DNA of 64,000 bases. Origin: UBA6168 sp964573725 (GTDB taxonomy: Bacteria; Bacteroidota; Bacteroidia; Chitinophagales; Saprospiraceae). Below, in pieces: positions 27,756-36,743 of the stretch; position 1 is the stretch's first letter; each line of letters starts with the position of its first letter. The notes under the pieces were generated by a model, which worked only from the letters and a program-made list of their open reading frames with translations, had not been told where the DNA came from and searched no databases. The position numbers and the translations under genes are program-made. The DNA is taken from assembly GCA_964573725.1 (NCBI GenBank), contig CAZNLJ010000002.1:1-64000 (forward strand), written 5' to 3'.

Positions 27756-28531
27756 CCGGATGTGCCGTGCCCAATGGCAAGGCCCCACCAGGCCGCGGAC
27801 CTTTTCATCCTGGCGACACGGCAACGGAATTCCCGGCTTCCGCACGGGGGGAATCGGCTCCCCTTGCGCCTGGTATGGGCTGCACCGCGCTTATCCGGGA
27901 TTGCCATAAGTGTTGGCTTGAATGTGAATATTCGGTCGACGCCGGCGATTTCCCTTCCGTTCCGTGGACGAACCATGTTTCCGGCGGACGCGACCCTGCC
28001 TTGCGGCGCAGGCCGCCGCCACCGGGGATGCGCGGAACACAAGCCGATTCCGGCGAAAAAAGGACATATACTTGTCGGGGAAAACCGCGACGATCCGTCA
28101 GGAGCCCAGGAGGGGCGACGGATAGGGTGAACGAACATGGGTGTTTCCCGCCACCGGTTGGTCCGCACCCGGGCGGACAGGAATCTCGGATTGTTTGACA
28201 CACTTGTTGGCCGCAATCGTCAACCGGGAAATGAGTGCTTTCAGCTCGGCCGTTTTTTTCTCTTTACCCATAGCGAATGGTGTGGGTGCGCCGAGGATAC
28301 CCCGTCCACAGCAGCTGTCAACCTGTCAACCCCACCCGACCGATGCCTGTGCAGGCAGGACAAGGCAGGATGGGAAGCGACCGGCAGCGTACCGTTACCG
28401 CGGACCTGATATTGGGTTGTTCCTCCGGAAAACGCACATGTTGGTTTAAGAAAGACGTTTCCGCTAATGGATATGTCGTGGGCAAAACGTTATGCTAAAG
28501 ATAAGCTATTTTTTACATACGGTCAATAGTT

Positions 28532-28567
28532 CGGATCGGTAAGCCTTACGCATTCCGTTTTTTTTTT
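28532..28567 (+). terminator. Weak hairpin followed by ten T
   Basis: CGGA...GTAA-GCC-TTAC...TCCG can fold, followed by T at 28558-28567. The stem is interrupted. It faces away from the tRNA terminator and would stop rightward transcription. Confidence 0.35.
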
Positions 28568-28591
28568 GGTGCAGGGGCAAACCAGGCAAAT

Positions 28592-28629
28592 AAAAAAAGC
28601 CGTATCCGTGGGTCTCCACAAATACGGCT
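28592..28629 (-). terminator. Rho-independent terminator of the tRNA operon
   Basis: On the minus strand AGCCGTAT pairs with ATACGGCT, with an inner GTGG/CCAC pairing, and is followed by seven T. It begins 8 bp after the tRNA-Pro 3' end. Confidence 0.85.
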
Positions 28630-28636
28630 CCGATTG

Positions 28637-28710
28637 TCGGGGTGAGAGGATTCGAACCTCCGGCCTCAACGTCCCGAACGTTGCGCGCTACCGGGCTGCG
28701 CTACACCCCG
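28637..28710 (-). tRNA. tRNA-Pro (anticodon CGG)
   Basis: This is a 74-nt cloverleaf. The acceptor stem CGGGGTG pairs with CACCCCG, followed by discriminator A. The anticodon stem CAACG/CGTTG encloses loop TTCGGGA with anticodon CGG, reading CCG codons. The T-arm is GGAGGTTCGAATCCTC. The 3' CCA is not encoded. It is the second gene of a two-tRNA operon. Confidence 0.95.
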
Positions 28711-28720
28711 AAATTCTGAT

Positions 28721-28796
<76 letters not shown>

Positions 28797-28831
28797 TTCG
28801 GAATCGTTCGGCACGTTTGCCGGACGGCTGG

Positions 28832-28863
28832 CAAAAATACGTTTTCTTACTTCACATTTCCAA
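28832..28863 (-). promoter_or_regulatory. Consensus Bacteroidota promoter of the tRNA operon
   Basis: On the minus strand TTG (28861-28863) is followed after 21 bp by TATTTTTG (28832-28839), 36 bp before the 5' end of tRNA-Thr. Spacing and both boxes match the phylum consensus. Confidence 0.75.
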
Positions 28864-29078
28864 TACCGGGAATCGATTTTATTCTCGGCCGGAAGGGCTT
28901 GTCCGCTTGACACTTCGGATTCCGACAGGGCGGTTCCAATGGGTCATGGCCTTCTTAACGGCAGACCCGGACGCTTGTTTCATTGCCGCCAGGAAGTTTT
29001 TGCCGGTCGTCCCGACCGGGCCATCCACCGGTGGTTGCGACGCATCCGGCCGTATTTCGCGCAGCGCGGTGCACCGCC

Positions 29079-29807
29079 TCACTCCGGTGCCAATTCGCCG
29101 GACCCGGTGATGTTCGACCGGATGGAGGGGGTCCCCCGGTAGGTCACCCCCCCGGATCCCGTGATGGATACGGACAGCAATTCCTCCACCCAGACGGCCG
29201 CATCCCCCGAGCCTACGATCCCGACCTCGCAGGACTTCAGTGCCAGGTTGCGCAGGCCCAGTCCACCGGAACCGGTGATGCCCAGTTCGGCTTCCCGGGC
29301 CGTGCCCTCCAGGCGGATGGAACCGGATCCGCTGATGCCTGCATTCACCCGGTCGGCTTCCACTTTCAGGTCGATATCGCCGGAACCGGTGACGGACAAC
29401 CGCAGGGAAGACTCCGTGCGGAAAGTGCCTTCCGACCGGATATGCCCGGAACCGGACAATCGCAGCACCTCCAACGAAGGAAGCGTGACCCATATCCGGA
29501 TGGGAGCGAAACCCCGCGTGTTTCGCCGGATCTTGACATCCCAGACCCCGCTCCGCACCTCCTGGTTGAGGTTGTCGATGATGTTCTGCTGGGCTTCTAT
29601 CGATACGGAACGGACATCTCCTTGCCGGAGGATGATTTCCGTATTGCCCATGGACAATTCGATGCCGGAGAAATCATCCAGCACCAGGTCCTTCCGGACC
29701 TTGGGCCCTTCCCCCTTGAGTGATCCGAACCTATCTTGCGACGGGGCGCAACCGATGGTCAACAGGAAAAGGATGACGGTGGACAGGACGGAGGAAACGG
29801 TCTTCAT
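29079..29807 (-). CDS. GIN-domain (DUF2807) lipoprotein
   Basis: This 242-residue secreted lipoprotein has the lipobox LLTIGC near residue 20. The mature part begins DFSGIELSMGNTEIILRQGD, the conserved opening of the DUF2807 'head GIN' fold, and continues as a right-handed beta-helix built from repeating SGSG/TGSG turns (LSGSGHIRSEG, VTGSGDIDLKVEA, ISGSGSIRLEG, ITGSGGLGLRN, IVGSGDAAVW, ITGSGGVTYRG, ITGSGELAPE). The family is frequent in Bacteroidota, with no proven function. The ATG at 29807 gives the signal peptide; the longer upstream frame is low-quality. It is a single gene downstream of the two tRNA genes and facing them across a gap. Confidence 0.88.
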   Translation of the reverse strand: MKTVSSVLSTVILFLLTIGCAPSQDRFGSLKGEGPKVRKDLVLDDFSGIELSMGNTEIILRQGDVRSVSIEAQQNIIDNLNQEVRSGVWDVKIRRNTRGFAPIRIWVTLPSLEVLRLSGSGHIRSEGTFRTESSLRLSVTGSGDIDLKVEADRVNAGISGSGSIRLEGTAREAELGITGSGGLGLRNLALKSCEVGIVGSGDAAVWVEELLSVSITGSGGVTYRGTPSIRSNITGSGELAPE

Positions 29808-30106
29808 AACGTGGCTGTTTTTTTGAAGGACATGCCATGCGCCGCATGTCCGCAGTAGGATTGTCGCCCGGTGCGCAGGATCCGGCGGGCCGCCGGGAAC
29901 CACAGGCCGAAGGATTGGCCAGGGGTTCCGCTTGGAAAGACAAGCGGAGACCCCGGAAGTTGCACAAGCGGGAAAAAGCCGCGGGCGCAAAGGAAGAAAG
30001 CCCGCGAAAAGAACGCAAGGCACCCCGGTCCGGGTTACTTGCGGCGAACCCAACCGGAGACAGGCACCAAAGGCGTCTCGGCGCAGAAGCCTGCTCCGAC
30101 AGATGC

Positions 30107-30994
30107 TTACAGCCCGGCCAGGTCGACGACGAACCCGTCGATCTTCTTATTTTTCTTCAGGTTGTCCTTGTAGACGGCCGCTTCCTTTTCCGTCGGGAAA
30201 GTGCCGAGGATAACCTTGTACTGCACTTCCTCGGATTTCTTCCCGGGCGATACGCTCACGAGGATATTGGTGAACCAGTTGTCCTGCAGTTCCGAAACCT
30301 TTCGAAAAAGGGCATCCTGGGTGGTCAGGGCGGCCACCTGGACACCGAAGCCTTTCTTTTCCGGCCGTTTCAGGGTCAATTCATAGAGGTCGAAGGGCTG
30401 GTAAGCGGCGGGTTTTGCCTGCGGCGGTACGGCGGCGGGGGATGCGGCGGAAGTGGTCTTTTTCCGCTCCGGCTGGGCGGCAGGTGACTCTTTACGCGGC
30501 TGGGCGGCGGCTTTGGCCGGTGTCTGGGCGGGGGCCGGACGGGGTTCCCGCTCCCGGCTCCCTGCCGTTGGCCCTGCGGGCGGTTCGGCGGGAGCGGCGG
30601 CCGGTGCCGCCGGTTGGGCCGCCGCTGGGGCCGTATCCTTCTTGCCCACCACTTCCACCATGACACTGACGGATCCCTCCTCGAGGATACCCAGTTTGGC
30701 GGCCGCCGCCCGGGACAGGTCCACCACCCGACCGCTGATGAACGGCCCCCGGTCATTGACCCGGACTTCGACCGATTGGCGGTTGTCCATGCGGGTGATG
30801 CGGATGTTGGTCCCGAATGCATGGGTCTTGTGCGCGGCCGTCAGCTTGGCGGCGTCATACAGTTCCCCACTGGCCGTAGGTTTTCCCTGAAACTGGTCGG
30901 CATAATAGGAGGCCAGGCCGTACTCCGGTGCCTGGGCGGCCATGGAACCGCAAAGGAGACAAGTCAGCAGCAACAGTAAGTTTGTCCTTTTCAT
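30107..30994 (-). CDS. rlpA: RlpA-like septal ring protein with SPOR-like C-terminus
   Basis: This 295-residue exported protein has a signal peptide (MKRTNLLLLLTCLLCGSMAA). The RlpA double-psi beta-barrel domain (about 22-125) has GLASYYADQFQGKPTASGE, TAAHKTHAFGTNIRI and VNDRGPFISGRVVDLSRAAA, including the family's catalytic Asp region. A linker of about 90 residues very rich in Ala, Pro and Lys follows, then a SPOR-like domain (about 215-295) with FGVQVAALTTQDALFRK and YKVILGTFPTEKEAAVY. RlpA cleaves denuded peptidoglycan glycans in some bacteria and localises to the septum through SPOR. Whether this one is active is not known. Single gene, divergent from mnmA. Confidence 0.9.
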   Translation of the reverse strand: MKRTNLLLLLTCLLCGSMAAQAPEYGLASYYADQFQGKPTASGELYDAAKLTAAHKTHAFGTNIRITRMDNRQSVEVRVNDRGPFISGRVVDLSRAAAAKLGILEEGSVSVMVEVVGKKDTAPAAAQPAAPAAAPAEPPAGPTAGSREREPRPAPAQTPAKAAAQPRKESPAAQPERKKTTSAASPAAVPPQAKPAAYQPFDLYELTLKRPEKKGFGVQVAALTTQDALFRKVSELQDNWFTNILVSVSPGKKSEEVQYKVILGTFPTEKEAAVYKDNLKKNKKIDGFVVDLAGL

Positions 30995-31621
30995 GGTCTG
31001 TCAATTTAGTTTGGCCCCTTCGGGAAAATCGTCACCCCCCAGGGCGGATTTGTCGGGACGGCCATCCTTGCCGGGTAGGAAAGGATGCGCAGGATAGGAA
31101 CGACGGCAAGGCGCAGGCCGGCTCATCGGAACGGCCCGCCGGCCACCCGACTGCAGGACCACGGATCCGAAACGATTTTTTTACGGTCGGATTTCCAAAT
31201 TCCGGGGGGCGCCCGTCTCGTCAAAGATAGGGACATTTCCCTCCGGGCCGACCGGCGGGGAGGCTTTTTTTTCCGTTTCCGGATACCACCCCGACGGGGA
31301 ATGATATGATGGGTGCGCGGAGGTTCCGGCAGTCCGCATGCCGTCCCGGTCCATGGGCGGTATGTCGGGCCGCCGGTTCCCGCCGGGACATCCCGCCCTC
31401 CGGATTGTCTCGTCAGCGAGACAAAAAGAGCGGACGGCAGGCGTCCGAACCGACCGGACCGGGCCTTGTCCGGGAATATGGCCGGTCGATAAATTGGATT
31501 TGTTCCGGTCTATTGTCTTAATTTTACATTTCTTAGTCGTCGGTGCAGACCGGACCCATCGGCATGCCCGTCCGCCACGAAGGTTCGAACCCGGCGACCG
31601 ACCCGTCAAAAAAGAAAAAAG
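30995..31621. other. Intergenic region between divergent rlpA and mnmA
   Basis: No gene seen. A possible promoter for mnmA lies at 31499-31526 (TTTG, 16 bp, TAATTTTA), one base short in spacing and with A instead of the final G. The remainder is GC-rich with no structure I can name. Confidence 0.4.
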
Positions 31622-32710
31622 ATGAGCAAGAAAGGCAGGGTCCTCGTCGCTATGAGCGGCGGAATCGACAGTACCGTCACCGCCATGCTGATGCACGAGG
31701 AAGGTTACGAGGTGGTGGGCATCACGATGAAGACCTGGGATTACGCCTCCTCCGGTGGAAGTTCGAAGGAAACCGGCTGTTGCAGCCTGGATTCCATCAA
31801 CGATGCCCGGAAAGTGGCCGTCGACATGGGCTTCCACCATTTCATCGTGGATATCCGGGACGAGTTCGGAGACCATGTCATCGATAACTTTGTCGAGGAA
31901 TACCTGGCCGGCAGGACCCCCAATCCCTGTGTCCTGTGCAACACCCACATCAAATGGCAGGCCCTGCTCAAACGGGCGGACGCACTCGATTGTGAATTCA
32001 TCGCCACCGGCCACTACGCCATCCTCCGGCATGAAGGCGACCGGTTCTTTGTCCGCCGCGCCACGGACCGCCAAAAGGACCAGTCCTATGTCCTGTGGGG
32101 TCTCAGCCAGGATTGCCTCCGACGCACCCGCTTCCCCCTGGGGGAGCTGACCAAACCGGCCGTCCGGCAGATCGCCTTTGACAACGGTTACCAGGAACTG
32201 GCCGGCAAGAGCGAAAGCTACGAGATCTGTTTCGTACCGGACAACGATTACCGCAGTTTCCTGAAGCGGCGGGTCGACGGATTGGAGGAAAGGGTGGCCG
32301 ACGGCGATTTCATCAGTACCACCGGAGAGATACTGGGGAAACACCAGGGCTATCCTTTTTATACCATCGGACAACGCAAAGGCCTGGGCGTCGCCTTCGG
32401 CAAACCGATGTTCGTCACGGAAATCCGCCCGGAATCGAACCAGGTGGTCCTGGGCGAGGAATCGGAGCTGGTCCGGAACCGAATCACCGTCGGCCAGGTC
32501 AACCGGATGAAATACGAACACTTCCCGGAAGGGCTCGAAGCCGTCACCAAAATCCGTTACCGCGACAACGGCGCCTATAGCTTCCTCCACAACGACGGCC
32601 CGAATGTGGTCGTCTCGTTCCAGGCCAATGTCAAAGGGGTCGCCCCCGGCCAATCCGCCGTCTTCTATGAGGATGACGATGTGGTCGGCGGCGGTATCAT
32701 CTACCGATGA
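31622..32710 (+). CDS. mnmA: tRNA 2-thiouridylase MnmA
   Basis: This 362-residue cytosolic enzyme adds sulfur to the wobble uridine (U34) of tRNAs for Lys, Glu and Gln. The PP-loop that adenylates the uridine is AMSGGIDSTVTAML (about 10-23). The two catalytic cysteines are Cys103 in NPCVLCNTHIKW and Cys203 in SYEICFVPDND. Central GHYAILRHEGDRFFVRRA and the C-terminal beta-barrel with GQRKGLGVAFGKPMFVTEI are also typical. Length fits. It is the first gene of an mnmA-lipoprotein-rimM group, with a 27 bp gap to the next gene, so tRNA modification and ribosome maturation may be co-expressed. Confidence 0.95.
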   Translation: MSKKGRVLVAMSGGIDSTVTAMLMHEEGYEVVGITMKTWDYASSGGSSKETGCCSLDSINDARKVAVDMGFHHFIVDIRDEFGDHVIDNFVEEYLAGRTPNPCVLCNTHIKWQALLKRADALDCEFIATGHYAILRHEGDRFFVRRATDRQKDQSYVLWGLSQDCLRRTRFPLGELTKPAVRQIAFDNGYQELAGKSESYEICFVPDNDYRSFLKRRVDGLEERVADGDFISTTGEILGKHQGYPFYTIGQRKGLGVAFGKPMFVTEIRPESNQVVLGEESELVRNRITVGQVNRMKYEHFPEGLEAVTKIRYRDNGAYSFLHNDGPNVVVSFQANVKGVAPGQSAVFYEDDDVVGGGIIYR

Positions 32711-32737
32711 ACACCTGGCCGCAACTTCCCAACTGCC

Positions 32738-33514
32738 ATGAAATCAACCGCCTTCCGACCTAAATACCTGCCCGTACCCCTGCTGCCGCTGCTCCTGCTG
32801 CCGCTGCTGACCGGCTGCATGGCCGATGCGGACCCCTTTCCGGCGGCTCCCCTCGAGGCGGATTACTTCCCCCTCTTCCCGGGTAAATATGCCGAATACG
32901 TCGTGGATTCCCTCGTATTCGACCCTACGGCCTCCGAACCGTCCTACTCGCGTCGCGTCCTCGTCCGGGAAATGGTGACCGATACCTTCCGGCGGTCCGA
33001 CGGCCGGATCGCCTACCGCATCGAACGCGCCGAAAGGTCCGCCGATTCCCTCAGCTGGCAAACCACCCAGGTCTTCAGCGCCACCCGCGAGGACAACCGG
33101 ATCATCGTCCAGGAAGACAACCTCACCTTCATCCGGCTCGTGCTGCCGCCCCGCGAAGGAACCCGGTGGGATGGGAACGCTTTCCTGGATCCGGCCACCG
33201 TCGTCACCGTCGCAGGTGAAAGCCTGGAAATGTTCAAGCATTGGTCGTACATGATTTCTGCCCCCCCCGCTTCCCTGGAGCTGGACGGCGGCAAGCTGCG
33301 CTTCGATGCCGTGGTGACGGTCACGGAAGCGGACGACGAAAACCTGATCGAACTGCGGCGCTCCGCCGCCCGGTATGCCAAAGGCGTCGGCCTCGTCTAC
33401 CGGGAAGTCTGGATCTTGGATACCCAATGCGTCACCGACTGTATCGACCGAACCTGGGAGGAAAAGGCGGAGAAAGGGTTCATCCTGCGGCAACAGATCA
33501 CCAACCACAACTGA
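32738..33514 (+). CDS. Lipoprotein of unknown function
   Basis: This 258-residue protein begins with a leucine-rich signal and the lipobox LLTGC. The mature part opens with YFPLFPGKYAEYVVDSLVFD, a pattern I associate with Bacteroidota lipoproteins of unknown function that carry a single beta-sandwich domain, with later VTVTEADDENLIELRRSAARY and GLVYREVWILDTQC. No catalytic motif. It lies 27 bp after mnmA and its stop overlaps the rimM start (TGATG), so it is translated with them. Confidence 0.78.
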   Translation: MKSTAFRPKYLPVPLLPLLLLPLLTGCMADADPFPAAPLEADYFPLFPGKYAEYVVDSLVFDPTASEPSYSRRVLVREMVTDTFRRSDGRIAYRIERAERSADSLSWQTTQVFSATREDNRIIVQEDNLTFIRLVLPPREGTRWDGNAFLDPATVVTVAGESLEMFKHWSYMISAPPASLELDGGKLRFDAVVTVTEADDENLIELRRSAARYAKGVGLVYREVWILDTQCVTDCIDRTWEEKAEKGFILRQQITNHN

Positions 33515-34029
33515 TGTCATCGGCTTTCATTACCATCGGGCATACCATGAAAACCCACGGCGCCAAAGGTGCCGTCAAGGCAAGCATAGACCCGCCCTAC
33601 CTGGACCTCCTGCTGGAGAAAGGGGTCGTCTTCCTTCAGGTGGACGGCCGGCCGGCTCCCTTTTTCATCGAATTCATCCGCGACATCGGCGACATACTGC
33701 TGAAACTGGAGGGAATAGACTCGCCCGACCAGGCGAAGAAACTGACCAACGTGCCCTTGCTGTTGCGACAGGCGGACCTTCCTGCCGACCTGCCGGTGAC
33801 CGGGACGGACGATTTCTCCGGATTGGTCGGTTTCCTTCTTCAGGATGAGGAGGGACATGCGGTCGGCCGCATCGAATCCGTGGAATCCTTACCTCAACAG
33901 GAAATGGCCATTGTCGACCACCAGGGGCGCTCCGTCATGATTCCCCTCCATCCGCTCCTGGTGACAAGCCTGGATCCGAAAACCCGCACCATCCGCCTGC
34001 GCCTGCCGGAAGGATTACTGGACCTCTGA
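33514..34029 (+). CDS. rimM: Ribosome maturation factor RimM
   Basis: This 171-residue cytosolic protein assists assembly of the 30S head by binding ribosomal protein S19. The N-terminal beta-barrel carries ITIGHTMKTHGAKGAVKA, close to the family start 'G.I.K.HGlkGevkv', and the C-terminal PRC-like barrel has GLVGFLLQDEEGHAVGRI and VMIPLHPLLVTSLDP. Length is typical. The start ATG (33514) overlaps the previous stop as TGATG, which fixes it. In many bacteria rimM sits with trmD and rplS; those are absent here. Confidence 0.92.
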   Translation: MSSAFITIGHTMKTHGAKGAVKASIDPPYLDLLLEKGVVFLQVDGRPAPFFIEFIRDIGDILLKLEGIDSPDQAKKLTNVPLLLRQADLPADLPVTGTDDFSGLVGFLLQDEEGHAVGRIESVESLPQQEMAIVDHQGRSVMIPLHPLLVTSLDPKTRTIRLRLPEGLLDL

Positions 34030-34442
34030 AACAAGACGCCCCGCCATACCCTGTGCCTCATCTTTCGCACTTCAGAAACCAAATCGAAGTTTTTGATTGA
34101 AAGGTTCTCAAGCTTATACAAAGACGTAAGCTTCTAATAACCAAATGTTTTTATGGCGCTCCTCGCCTTTTGGACAGGACGGCAGGCGGCGCGCTTGGGC
34201 GCGCCCTTTCCAGGGCGGGGCGTAGCACATCGGCGAGTTTAACGACTAAAAACAACGGAAAACCAATATTTTTTATTTAATTATCTTGTAGGTTCGAGGA
34301 GAGTAAGATGAGTCGTACCGGCCATCGGCCGAATCGAACGAAAGGCGGAACCACAGCTTACCGTAACCGATCCCGGCTCCGGAACGCTCGTCCGGAAGAC
34401 CGGTTCCTTAAAAAATCGGATTGGAGGAAGCGGCCGCCCGGC
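34030..34442. other. Intergenic region between convergent rimM and yigZ, AT-rich
   Basis: The patches 34080-34140 and 34245-34305 are AT-rich against a GC-rich background. They hold copy B of a dispersed element (34051-34085), an inverted repeat AAGCTTA...TAAGCTT (34110-34133) and, on the plus strand, an ATG at 34308 preceded by GGAGAG that opens a 53-codon basic frame running into the yigZ 3' end. None is certain. Confidence 0.5.
34051..34085 (-). repeat. Dispersed intergenic element, copy B
   Basis: On the minus strand it reads GATTTGGTTTCTGAAGTGCG and then AAAGATGAGGCACAGG. It matches copy A (27722-27755) with only a few differences, and lies 21 bp past the rimM stop. Confidence 0.5.
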
Positions 34443-35111
34443 CTAATGGAAAGTGTCCAGCACCTGTAGGTCCAGCCCATCCGGGAAAGGTAGGGAATGA
34501 GCTTCCGAAACCGGCACGCCCGCCATCAAGGCCTTCAGCTCCAGCAGCTGTTCCGCTTGCCGACTTTGACGGAGGGCTACCTTCATCATGCCGTCCAGGT
34601 AAAAGGATTGCTCAAGAATCGGCAAGTCCAGCCGCTTGACGGCCTGCATCACCGAAGACAACAGGGGATATGGGAAATTGAGCTGCAGCACGACCTGGAG
34701 GACTTTCTCCACCTTGCCGGCGGTGGAGAGGGCATCGGCCGCAGCCTGCCGGTAGGCATGGATAAGGCCGGCCGTCCCCAGGAGTGTTCCTCCGAAGTAC
34801 CGTACCACCACCACCAGCACATTGGTCAATCCGAAATGGTCGATTTGTCCCAGGATGGGTCGACCGGCCGTGCCCGACGGCTCCCCGTCGTCATTGGCCC
34901 GGAACAAGGCGCCGTCCGGACCCACCCGATACGCGTAACAGGCATGCCGCGCCTTGGGGTGCAGGACCCGCAGGTTTTCCAGGTGTTCCGCCAACCGGGC
35001 GGTCTCCTGCATCGGGTAGGCGTAGGAAAGGAACTTGCTGCCCCGGTCGCGGAACAATCCCGTCGCCGGACCGGCGACGGTGTGGAATATATCCTGGTCT
35101 GCGGCTGCCAT
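34443..35111 (-). CDS. yigZ: YigZ/IMPACT family protein
   Basis: This 222-residue protein of the UPF0029/IMPACT family has a two-domain layout. The N-terminal domain has FRDRGSKFLSYAYPMQ, HPKARHACYAYRVG and DGEPSGTAGRPILGQ with VVVVRYFGGTLLGTAGLIHAYRQAA, the conserved family core. The shorter C-terminal domain is the DUF1949-type ferredoxin-like fold. The family is thought to bind RNA or ribosomes; its bacterial function is not settled. The ATG at 35111 starts 8 bp after the truB stop, on the same strand, indicating an operon. Confidence 0.9.
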   Translation of the reverse strand: MAAADQDIFHTVAGPATGLFRDRGSKFLSYAYPMQETARLAEHLENLRVLHPKARHACYAYRVGPDGALFRANDDGEPSGTAGRPILGQIDHFGLTNVLVVVVRYFGGTLLGTAGLIHAYRQAAADALSTAGKVEKVLQVVLQLNFPYPLLSSVMQAVKRLDLPILEQSFYLDGMMKVALRQSRQAEQLLELKALMAGVPVSEAHSLPFPDGLDLQVLDTFH

Positions 35112-35119
35112 CGGTCCAT

Positions 35120-35848
35120 TCAATTCGTATCCGGCATGCGAACCTGCTTCTCGACCTGGTCCACCCATTGGTCCAGTTGCCAGGCATCCGAAACCCGGTA
35201 TCGGCCGATGGCTGTCCGACGAAGCCGGGAGAGGTATGCCCCACTTTCCAACGCCTTGCCGATATCGTATGCCAGCGAGCGGATATAGGTACCCTTGCTG
35301 CAGGTCGCCTCGAAATCTATCTCGGGAAGGGCCACCCGGGTGAACCGCAGGTCGTAGATCGTCACCGGCCGGGCCTGTACCGCCGGCCGCTCGCCCGCCC
35401 TGGCCTTCTTGTACATGGGCTGGCCGTCCACCTTGATGGCGGAAAATACCGGCGGCAGCTGGTCCATCGGACCGATGAACTGCTGCCGGACCTGTTCGAC
35501 CGCCGCTTCGGTAATATGATCCGTCGGAAAGGTCGCGTCCACTTCCGTCTCCGCATCATAGGAAGGCGTCGTGGCACCCAGGGTGATGGTGCCGCAGTAT
35601 TCCTTCCGCATTTCCTGGTATTCGGTTATCCGCTTTGTCAACTTGCCGGTGCAGACGATGAGCAGGCCGGTGGCCATGGGGTCCAGGGTGCCGGCATGTC
35701 CGACCTTGATCTTCGATACCCCGTAACAATGACGCAACACCCCCCTGATTTTGTTGACCACGTCGAAGGAGGTCCATCCGGCTGGCTTGTCCACCAACAG
35801 ACAGGAACCTTCCAGGTAATCTTGCCGTTCCGGCAAAGGGTCTTCCAT
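35120..35848 (-). CDS. truB: tRNA pseudouridine-55 synthase TruB
   Basis: This 242-residue cytosolic enzyme isomerises U55 in the T-loop of most tRNAs. The catalytic aspartate is Asp56 in VGHAGTLDPMATGLL. Other family motifs are LLVDKPAGWTSFDVVNKIRG near the N-terminus, YCGTITLGATTPSYDAE, and CSKGTYIRSLAYDIGKAL in the C-terminal half. There is no PUA extension, as usual for this phylum. It is followed 8 bp later by yigZ. Upstream on the same strand are DUF3098 and ftsX, part of a cluster conserved in Bacteroidota. Confidence 0.95.
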   Translation of the reverse strand: MEDPLPERQDYLEGSCLLVDKPAGWTSFDVVNKIRGVLRHCYGVSKIKVGHAGTLDPMATGLLIVCTGKLTKRITEYQEMRKEYCGTITLGATTPSYDAETEVDATFPTDHITEAAVEQVRQQFIGPMDQLPPVFSAIKVDGQPMYKKARAGERPAVQARPVTIYDLRFTRVALPEIDFEATCSKGTYIRSLAYDIGKALESGAYLSRLRRTAIGRYRVSDAWQLDQWVDQVEKQVRMPDTN

Positions 35849-36268
35849 GATGATTGATTATTTCTGCCGAGATGTAACAATTCCCATGCCGCCGTTCTGG
35901 GACGGCCCGTACCCGGGGAGGCCGCATCCCGGTAAGGACCGAACCGCGAGGGCCATCCTGGTCCCGGAGGTAAGCCGCGGACCGGCGGACGGATTTCCAC
36001 ACCGGCGGCGGATGGGAAGCCCCGTCCGTTGCCGGCCGCCCTGCATTCGGCGCGCCCCCTCCCGGATCGGAAGTGTGAGGCCTGCCGGATTTCCGGATGG
36101 GCAGGCAGGATAAGGGAACAAATGCCCGGTATACTCCCCCCGATCGGGTGACGAATTCTTATCCGGAGCCTTTCGGCCGTTAGCCAGCTCGGGAAGTCAG
36201 GCTGCCGATTCGTTTCCATCCCGTCCAGACATCCGATTCCGATGACGCCCGGCAGGCTGACTTCCTGC
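35849..36268. other. Intergenic gap in the ftsX-truB cluster
   Basis: This 420 bp gap holds no recognisable gene on either strand. In related genomes the undecaprenyl-diphosphate phosphatase gene uppP usually stands between DUF3098 and truB; it is missing here, and 420 bp is too short to contain it. Confidence 0.55.
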
Positions 36269-36637
36269 TCAATCCTTGCCGGATTCCTGATCTGCCCCCG
36301 CATCGACCAGGGCGGCAGGTTCGGCCTTTCGGTGGAAGATGGCGAAAATCTCCACGACCAGTCCCAGGAAGATTACGAAAGGCCCGACCAGGGTGCGACG
36401 TTTGCTGAAGATGATGCTGTCATCCCAGACGTCCGGTCCGGGCATGGCACCTCCGCTCATCAGGACCAGCCCGAGGGAGACCAGCCCGATACCGGCCAAC
36501 ATGAGGTAATAGTTGTTCCGGCCGAAAATCAAGGGTTCCTTTTGACGGCTGGCACCCGCCCCGAAACTCCGGGACCGGTTATCTGTCCGCGGCGAAGTGG
36601 TCCTTACCACCCGCTTGGCCGGCTTGTTCTTGCTCAT
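36269..36637 (-). CDS. DUF3098 family membrane protein
   Basis: This 122-residue inner-membrane protein has a basic disordered start (SKNKPAKRVVRTTSPRTDNR). The family core follows: LIFGRNNYYLMLAGIGLVSL, a Gly/Met turn (VLMSGGAMPGPDVW), and SIIFSKRRTLVGPFVIFLG with the second helix. Two membrane spans are predicted. DUF3098 is restricted to Bacteroidota and has no known function, but it sits next to ftsX in most genomes, so a link with the divisome or cell envelope is plausible. It lies 106 bp downstream of ftsX on the same strand. Confidence 0.9.
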   Translation of the reverse strand: MSKNKPAKRVVRTTSPRTDNRSRSFGAGASRQKEPLIFGRNNYYLMLAGIGLVSLGLVLMSGGAMPGPDVWDDSIIFSKRRTLVGPFVIFLGLVVEIFAIFHRKAEPAALVDAGADQESGKD

Positions 36638-36743
36638 CGATCTGCTTTATTTTCAGGTATGCAATCCGTCATCGTACATCCGGAGGGCTGGTTCCGCGCC
36701 GCGGTCCACAACCGGTTCCGATCCATTCCGGTGACGTGTTGAT

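Larger units (their letters stand above)
27335..28591. other. Gene-free stretch of about 1.25 kb
   Basis: Neither strand has a credible protein; the open frames are Arg/Pro/Gly-rich shadows. Two AT-rich patches stand out, 27520-27730 and 28485-28600. The first contains a 34 bp element (27722-27755) found again in inverted orientation at 34051-34085. A weak hairpin with ten T residues at 28532-28567 could end a plus-strand transcript. No known structured RNA was recognised. Confidence 0.5.

Noticed and set aside
27689..28216. 175-codon minus-strand frame in the gene-free stretch
   Set aside because: Arg/Pro/Ser-rich, no conserved motif, and overlapping open frames on the other strand look equally poor.
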